Source: Clostridia bacterium (GTDB taxonomy: Bacteria > Bacillota_A > Clostridia > Oscillospirales > Acutalibacteraceae). Taken from it: a stretch of DNA of 8,857 bases. The stretch spans positions 1 through 8,857 of the forward strand of contig JAFXNY010000013.1 in the NCBI GenBank assembly GCA_017529165.1. The letters run 5' to 3'. Below the pieces are notes generated by a model. The model did not search any database. It was not told the origin of the DNA and saw nothing but the letters and a program-made list of their open reading frames with translations. Each line of letters opens with the position of its first letter. The stretch's first letter is position 1. A program made the translations under genes and the position numbers. Shown here piece by piece: positions 4,738 to 8,857 of this stretch.

Positions 4738-5691
4738 CTATTTACTACTCTTTTGTTGTCTTATATCGTTGCCCAAAAAGCGTTTTGCGGTATAATCACC
4801 AAGTAACCTTGACGACACACGCGGAGTATATATTCTCTCTATTTCTGCCATAGAAAGATTGGTGTTTATAATAGTAGGTTTATGTGCCAAAAGGCGAGTG
4901 TTGACAATATTATAAACCAGACTTTGTATATAAGGCGACACAAACTCACCGCCCAAATCGTCAATAATAAGCAAATCACAACCTACTGCCTGCAAATAGC
5001 TTTTATCGGTATGTTCGCTGAAATGCTCTGCCTCCATTGCGGAAAACAGATTGTAGGCACTGCCGTAAATCACATCATATCCCTTTACTAAAAGCTCGTA
5101 AGCAATGGCAAGTGACAAGTGCGTTTTGCCAAGACCTGTATTTCCGATAAATAGCAAGCTTTCAGACTTTTGAGGGGTAAAATTATCGGCATAGTTTCGG
5201 CAAAGCTTAAGAATATCTATCATTCGCTTTTGAGGATTGCCTTTTTCTGTTTCAACATTCGGGTAATAGCCCAAATCAAAGTTTTCAAATCTGCTTTCAA
5301 CAATCGGGATAGTTTTTGAGAGTTCATTTATATAACGCCTTGTAGCCGTATCTTTTATACAATCACAATATTTACCGTCCACATACCCTGTATCGTGGCA
5401 TTTTTCGCAATCATACTCAGGCTCTTTAATTGCATTATCTGCCAATATCTGCCTGCGTTCTTCTTCCAAAGCAGTTAGAGTAAGTTTATAATCATCAAGT
5501 ATCTTTTGATTGCCTGAAAGAGCAGTAATGGCGAGCTTTGCACCGATTGCAGACATAATAGATTTTATCTCTGCAAAACGCTTATTATCATGTTCAAGGC
5601 GTGAGACAGCACTCTCATAATCCGCAACCTGAGCCGAATGTGCGTTTTGCTTTTCATTTATGCACATTTCTATTATTTCTCTTTTCGTCAC
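4738..5691 (-). CDS. DnaC/DnaI-type replicative helicase loader ATPase
   Basis: This 317-residue AAA+ protein loads the replicative helicase at the origin and at restarting forks. The N-terminal half has a helical region with likely coiled coil (about 25-85). A zinc-binding cluster follows (C95, C98, C109, C111 in CEKCHDTGY...YCDC), as in DnaI of Bacillus. The ATPase domain has Walker A GNTGLGKT (183-190), Walker B LLIIDDLG (240-247), a sensor-1-like INTNLS (275-280) and an arginine-finger/sensor-2 region RVSSRLL (291-297). Translation starts at GTG (5691-5689) behind GGGGG. The gene follows the DnaD-like gene by 11 bases, so the two primosome partners are co-expressed. Its length fits the DnaI family. 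Whether to call it dnaC or dnaI is a naming convention. Confidence 0.93.
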   Translation of the reverse strand: MTKREIIEMCINEKQNAHSAQVADYESAVSRLEHDNKRFAEIKSIMSAIGAKLAITALSGNQKILDDYKLTLTALEEERRQILADNAIKEPEYDCEKCHDTGYVDGKYCDCIKDTATRRYINELSKTIPIVESRFENFDLGYYPNVETEKGNPQKRMIDILKLCRNYADNFTPQKSESLLFIGNTGLGKTHLSLAIAYELLVKGYDVIYGSAYNLFSAMEAEHFSEHTDKSYLQAVGCDLLIIDDLGGEFVSPYIQSLVYNIVNTRLLAHKPTIINTNLSMAEIERIYTPRVSSRLLGDYTAKRFLGNDIRQQKSSK

Positions 5692-5698
5692 TACATAA

Positions 5699-5703
5699 CC
5701 CCC
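5699..5703 (-). promoter_or_regulatory. Ribosome binding site overlapping the dnaD stop codon
   Basis: The minus strand reads TAGGGGGTTATGTAGTG. The GGGGG shares its first G with the TAG stop of the dnaD-like gene and lies 7 bases before the GTG start of the helicase loader. An ATG in between is out of frame and followed at once by TAG. Confidence 0.6.
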
Positions 5704-6617
5704 TAATCACTATTTAGCTTTGCTTCAAAGGCATCTAAATCGTAGCCAGCAAAAGCATTGCTTGATTTACTACCCTTTACAGATTTCTTTTCACCGTTTT
5801 TAACATCTAAAAATGTTTTATATCCTGCCGTATGCCATTTTTCAAGAACTTTATTTATGTAAGGAAAAGAAAGCTTTGCTTTGCTGTCTATACAAACATC
5901 GTAAGCCGCTTTAAGCATATCGGGTGTCATTCCCCAATCATTTACCCAAGCATTTGAATACTGCGTTTCTTTCTCACTCGGCATTCTTTTTTCAATACCA
6001 AAGGCATTGCAAACAACGCTAAACGCAAGCTTCATACGGGTTTCTTCAGCTATTATAGCCTCACCGTCGCGCACATTTTCAACGCCAGCTTTTAGCCATT
6101 TTACGGCGGTTGAACGAATATATGCTAGATTTATTTTATTAACCGAAGCCGCATGCTGTAAAAGCAAAAGAATTACAGTTACATCCATACCGTAATCGTC
6201 ATAAAGAGAGACTAAAAGCTTACTCTCGTTATTTTTAAGATTTCTGCCGAACTTTAATTGTGCCTCACGCAAAAGAAGCCTTACCTTTTCATCCTCCATA
6301 CCACGCATAATAACATCGGTCCTTGTTGGCGGTTCGTTCGAAATAATAATCTTTTTTGCAGGTTCTTCCCTTGGGGTTTCTTCTCTTAAAAGCACCCCGC
6401 AACGAACCCAGAAAAGCAGTGCATCTTCAGTGTCGGATAGGCTGATGCTAAGCTTTTTCGCAATACTTTCGGCATCTATCTCACTTGATAGATCACGCAT
6501 AACCAAAATTAGCGCTTTTAGTTGCACACCGGATGCGAGCTTTATATATTTATCCGCAATATCGCAAGGAAGTGGAAAAGATGACGATATACTCTTAATA
6601 TTTACAGAAAACTTCAT
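5703..6617 (-). CDS. DnaD-like replication initiation/primosome protein
   Basis: The start at 6617-6615 is chosen because AAGGGGGAG (6622-6630) lies 4-5 bases upstream. An ATG 60 bases further upstream would fall in the promoter -10/-35 spacer. The 304-residue product begins with an N-terminal winged-helix-like region (about 18-78: QLKALILVMRDL...SIAKKLSISLSDTEDALLFWVRCGVL). Two tandem DnaB_2/DDBH2 domains follow (about 112-182 and 205-270). Each ends in the family's Y...W signature: YIRSTAVKW (166-174) and YINKVLEKW (253-261). Two such C-terminal domains resemble the DnaB (initiation) architecture of Bacillus as well as some DnaD-like proteins. It probably works with the helicase loader encoded just downstream to recruit the replicative helicase. 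Confidence 0.88.
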   Translation of the reverse strand: MKFSVNIKSISSSFPLPCDIADKYIKLASGVQLKALILVMRDLSSEIDAESIAKKLSISLSDTEDALLFWVRCGVLLREETPREEPAKKIIISNEPPTRTDVIMRGMEDEKVRLLLREAQLKFGRNLKNNESKLLVSLYDDYGMDVTVILLLLQHAASVNKINLAYIRSTAVKWLKAGVENVRDGEAIIAEETRMKLAFSVVCNAFGIEKRMPSEKETQYSNAWVNDWGMTPDMLKAAYDVCIDSKAKLSFPYINKVLEKWHTAGYKTFLDVKNGEKKSVKGSKSSNAFAGYDLDAFEAKLNSD

Positions 6618-6645
6618 AAAGCTCCCCCTTTTAGTGTGTTTAATT

Positions 6646-6674
6646 ATTATATCAGTGTTTACAAGTTTTGTAAA
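6646..6674 (-). promoter_or_regulatory. Promoter of the dnaD-dnaC operon
   Basis: TTTACA (6669-6674) and TATAAT (6646-6651) are separated by 17 bases on the minus strand, with transcription expected to begin near 6639. The -35 box lies 1 base from the T-tract of the 5S terminator. Confidence 0.8.
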
Positions 6675-6675
6675 C
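6657..6675 (-). promoter_or_regulatory. Putative operator palindrome over the dnaD -35 box
   Basis: GTTTACAA-GTT-TTGTAAAC is a perfect 8-bp inverted repeat with a 3-base centre. It covers the whole -35 hexamer and most of the spacer, where a bound repressor would block RNA polymerase. I do not recognise the regulator. Confidence 0.45.
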
Positions 6676-6705
6676 AAAAAAATCGCCTGTCATAAGACAA
6701 GCGAT
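6676..6705 (-). terminator. Terminator of the 5S rRNA gene
   Basis: ATCGCTTGTC and GACAGGCGAT form a 10-bp stem (6682-6691 with 6696-6705, one G-U pair) with a TTAT loop, followed on the minus strand by seven T residues. It begins 6 bases after the 5S 3' end. Confidence 0.9.
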
Positions 6706-6710
6706 AAAAT

Positions 6711-6826
<116 letters not shown>

Positions 6827-6829
6827 TAT

Positions 6830-6847
6830 GTTATCCTTACGGATAAC
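6830..6847 (-). other. Leader hairpin at the 5' end of the 5S precursor
   Basis: GTTATCC-GTAA-GGATAAC is a perfect 7-bp stem with a GNRA-type tetraloop. It starts at the predicted first transcribed base (6847) and ends 3 bases before mature 5S. It may help 5S maturation or protect the precursor. Confidence 0.55.
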
Positions 6848-6853
6848 GATGCA

Positions 6854-6882
6854 ATTATACTACACATTAAATTGTTTGTCAA
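6854..6882 (-). promoter_or_regulatory. Perfect consensus promoter of the 5S gene
   Basis: TTGACA (6877-6882) and TATAAT (6854-6859) are both exact consensus with the ideal 17-base spacing. This is as expected for a strong rRNA promoter. Its -35 box lies 9 bases downstream of the stop codon of the TIM-barrel gene. Confidence 0.92.
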
Positions 6883-6891
6883 GGGCTTTTT

Positions 6892-7674
6892 TCAAAAAAA
6901 TAAACTTTTTACAAAAATATTATAAGATTTGTAAAGCTCATTGGTATCTGCGAATGCATCTCTATAAACCTCAATGATAGCATCACCTGAATACTCGGCC
7001 GTTTTACATAGCGAAAAGAAGCTATCAAAATCAAAATTGCCCTTAAGCGGTAACATACAATCCTTTTGTGCAGAGTTATCGCTGATATGGATATGCTTAA
7101 CGGAATTACCCAACGCCGATATAGCATCAAACGGCGAATATCCGCCCCTGATACATTGTTTTATATCCAAACAAAAGGCGGAATTATCTCCTAAATAATT
7201 CTTCATTTTTTTAAGGAAATCAAGATTACCTGCCCTGAAGTTTACAACATTTTCCTGTAAAAGCACAGCTCCGTTTTGATGTACAGACTCAGCAATTACA
7301 GAAAAGCGTTCAAAATACCCATTATCATCAAGTACGCCGTTAGGCTTACCACCGTGCATAATTATATATTTAGCTCCAAGCTCTGCCGCAATTTCAGCAT
7401 ATCTTTTGTACTGCTCTATTCCCTCTCTATATCGGCGGTCATAGGCTGAAAAAAGCATAAAAGACTCAGCTAAAGACATAGTAGGATGAATCGATATTAC
7501 ATTAACGCCATATTCATCTTTTATGTTTTTAAGTAGTAGTACAAAGTCTTTTTTAAGCTCGCAATTAGCATTAAAGAATATTTCGGTTGTCTTAATTCCG
7601 GCTTTTGCAACGCTTAAAAGTGCCTTTTCTGTTTCGAGCGGATAAAGGCATGAAGTTGAAAGTCCGATTTTCAT
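6892..7674 (-). CDS. Sugar phosphate isomerase/epimerase-like TIM-barrel protein
   Basis: The start at 7674-7672 is chosen because GGGAG lies about 7 bases upstream. A start 24 bases earlier would overlap rqcH without a better site. The 260-residue product has the xylose isomerase-like / AP endonuclease family 2 barrel. Its strand ends carry the usual metal-binding residues: E31 (TTEIFF), H63 (SIHPT), H107 (IIMHGG), E141 (LLQENV), D170 (CLDIKQ), H194/H196 and D199 (HIHISDN), and E235 (IIEVY). This supports an active divalent-metal enzyme on a sugar or related polyol. The substrate cannot be read from sequence. It follows rqcH by a single base (TAATATG), so they share a transcript. No terminator is visible after its TGA, so read-through into the 5S promoter region is possible. 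Confidence 0.82.
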   Translation of the reverse strand: MKIGLSTSCLYPLETEKALLSVAKAGIKTTEIFFNANCELKKDFVLLLKNIKDEYGVNVISIHPTMSLAESFMLFSAYDRRYREGIEQYKRYAEIAAELGAKYIIMHGGKPNGVLDDNGYFERFSVIAESVHQNGAVLLQENVVNFRAGNLDFLKKMKNYLGDNSAFCLDIKQCIRGGYSPFDAISALGNSVKHIHISDNSAQKDCMLPLKGNFDFDSFFSLCKTAEYSGDAIIEVYRDAFADTNELYKSYNIFVKSLFF

Positions 7675-7675
7675 A

Positions 7676-8857
7676 TTACTTCTCCCAAGGTGTAACATAC
7701 AGAGTTTTATTGGTTGTATAAATCACCATTCCCGGCCTTGCACCGGCAGGCTTTTTTACATACTTTATAGGCGTGTAATCAACTGCAACATTAGAAGAAT
7801 CTTTGGCTCTTGAGTTTTTTGCGGCAAACATTCCGCAAAGCTTTAATGTCTCCTCTGATATTTCTTTACCGCCGTTTTTAAGAACTACATGACTGCCGTG
7901 AATCTTCTTTGTGTGAAACCATATATCGTTCTTTTCTGAAAGACGAGTAGTTATATAATCATTTTGAATATTGTTGTGCCCTACAAGTATTTTATATCCC
8001 TCGAGAGATATATGCTCTTCGATTTTTGGCTGTGCGTTTCTCCTTTTTGCCGATTTGTGCACCTTAATATAGCCGGTTTCCACAAGCTCATCTCTAATTC
8101 CTGCAACATCTGCTGTACAGGTTGCATCCTCAAGGCCATACAATACCGAATCAAGATATTCAATTTCTTTTTTATCGGACTCTATAAGCTGACTTAAGCT
8201 TTGGCGGGCAGTACAGCTTTTTTTATAGTCCTTAAAATACTTTGCGGCGTTTGAAGCCGGACTTAAAGCAGGGTCTAATTTTATTTTTACGGTTGACATA
8301 TTTTCATCATAAAAATTGACAACTTCACAGTAAGTGTTACCCGATTTAATATTGTGAATATTCGCTTTTATAAGCTCGCCGTATATGCGATACTTTTCCC
8401 TATCGTTTGTACCCTCAAGTTCTTTTATTCTGACATTCTTACGGCGATTGGCTCGAGAAATAAGATTACTTACAGTCTTAATCAAATCGCTATTCTGCTT
8501 ATTAAGCCTTGCAAGCCTATCCCTTTTGGAATAAAACTCATCAAGCAATTCACACGCAGTACCTAAATGCTTTTTTTCATAAAGCGAACCGTATTGATTT
8601 ATATCTATAAAAGAAAAATCTTTTGGCATACCGTTTTCATATAGTACTGTAAAAGTATGCTTTTCTAAAATGCTATCTTTGACTTCTTGAAGCATTTTTT
8701 TAAGCACCGTTAAATCGCAATTCTCATTCTGTGCATCAACATCTGTGAAGCCTATAAAACACAACTCACGGCAGACAAGCGGAGAAAAGCCCTCGCAGTT
8801 ATTCAGCAGTACTGTGGCAGTTTTACCTTTTAACTCTGAAACCACAGATACAATATC
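7676..8857 (-). CDS. rqcH: RqcH/NEMF-family ribosome quality control protein (FbpA-like), 5' end outside window
   Basis: The frame is open to the right edge, so the N-terminus is missing. About 393 of the ~570 residues usual for the family are present. RqcH binds obstructed 50S-peptidyl-tRNA complexes and recruits tRNA-Ala to add C-terminal alanine tails that mark the nascent chain for degradation. Counting from the GTG at 8845, residues 1-90 are the end of NFACT-N (SELKGKTATVLLNN, GFSPLVCREL). Residues 90-260 are helical with two coiled-coil arms. Residues 280-389 are the NFACT-R/DUF814 domain with DIWFHTK (307-313), GSHVVL (317-322), VDYT (355-358) and KKPAGARPGMV (364-374). The catalytically important early NFACT-N residues lie outside the window. 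The family is often annotated as fibronectin-binding protein. The GTG at 8845 is not the real start, since the family extends upstream. Confidence 0.92.
   Translation of the reverse strand, partial: DIVSVVSELKGKTATVLLNNCEGFSPLVCRELCFIGFTDVDAQNENCDLTVLKKMLQEVKDSILEKHTFTVLYENGMPKDFSFIDINQYGSLYEKKHLGTACELLDEFYSKRDRLARLNKQNSDLIKTVSNLISRANRRKNVRIKELEGTNDREKYRIYGELIKANIHNIKSGNTYCEVVNFYDENMSTVKIKLDPALSPASNAAKYFKDYKKSCTARQSLSQLIESDKKEIEYLDSVLYGLEDATCTADVAGIRDELVETGYIKVHKSAKRRNAQPKIEEHISLEGYKILVGHNNIQNDYITTRLSEKNDIWFHTKKIHGSHVVLKNGGKEISEETLKLCGMFAAKNSRAKDSSNVAVDYTPIKYVKKPAGARPGMVIYTTNKTLYVTPWEK

Noticed and set aside
6657..6675. Rex, CcpA or LexA operator
   Set aside because: The sequence does not match TTGTTAA-type Rex, TGWAANCG-type CcpA or GAAC-type LexA sites.

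Overview
The window looks like a chromosomal segment of a low-to-moderate GC Clostridia-type Firmicute, probably a gut Oscillospirales/Ruminococcaceae-like organism. This is inferred from gene content and style: a DnaD-type primosome protein next to a DnaC/DnaI helicase loader, RqcH, a Firmicutes-style 5S rRNA, strong AGGAGG-type ribosome binding sites, GTG/TTG starts, a cobalamin riboswitch in front of an ECF transporter S component, and many short palindromes between genes. No species can be named from the sequence alone.

Left part (1-2513, minus strand). The 5' end of a small membrane or secreted protein gene with a TTG start runs off the left edge. Just upstream of it lies a long RHS/YD-repeat open frame that ends in an RHS core domain and a distinct C-terminal tip with a hydrophobic tail. 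The RHS frame has no credible start: its first ~47 codons run through the 3' end, terminator and palindromes of the neighbouring operon, so it is probably a 5'-truncated (orphan) RHS cassette.

Corrinoid uptake operon (2456-3734, minus strand). A promoter drives a cobalamin riboswitch, then a lipoprotein with a DUF4430 (transcobalamin/intrinsic-factor-like) domain, then an ECF-type S component that overlaps it by one base (TAATG), then a perfect terminator. Together they suggest capture and import of a B12-type corrinoid, shut off by the riboswitch when B12 is plentiful.

tRNA and palindrome region (3745-4716). A divergent promoter drives tRNA-Ser(UGA) and tRNA-Ser(GCU) on the plus strand. Downstream are about 720 bases without a protein gene, but dense in structure: a terminator, an element ending in a 21-nt copy of the tRNA-Ser 3' end, another strong hairpin, a mirrored array of mini-hairpins joined by GTGAAATC / GATTTCAC linkers, a terminator with a T-tract, a 97-nt nested palindrome, and the terminator of the opposing dnaD-dnaC operon.

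Replication genes and 5S (4738-6882, minus strand). A dnaD-like gene and a dnaC/dnaI-like helicase loader form a two-gene operon. Its promoter carries a palindrome over the -35 box. Immediately upstream is a stand-alone 5S rRNA gene with its own perfect consensus promoter and terminator.

Right part (6892-8857, minus strand). A sugar phosphate isomerase/epimerase-like TIM-barrel protein follows, by one base, the gene for the ribosome quality control factor RqcH. The rqcH 5' end lies beyond the right edge.
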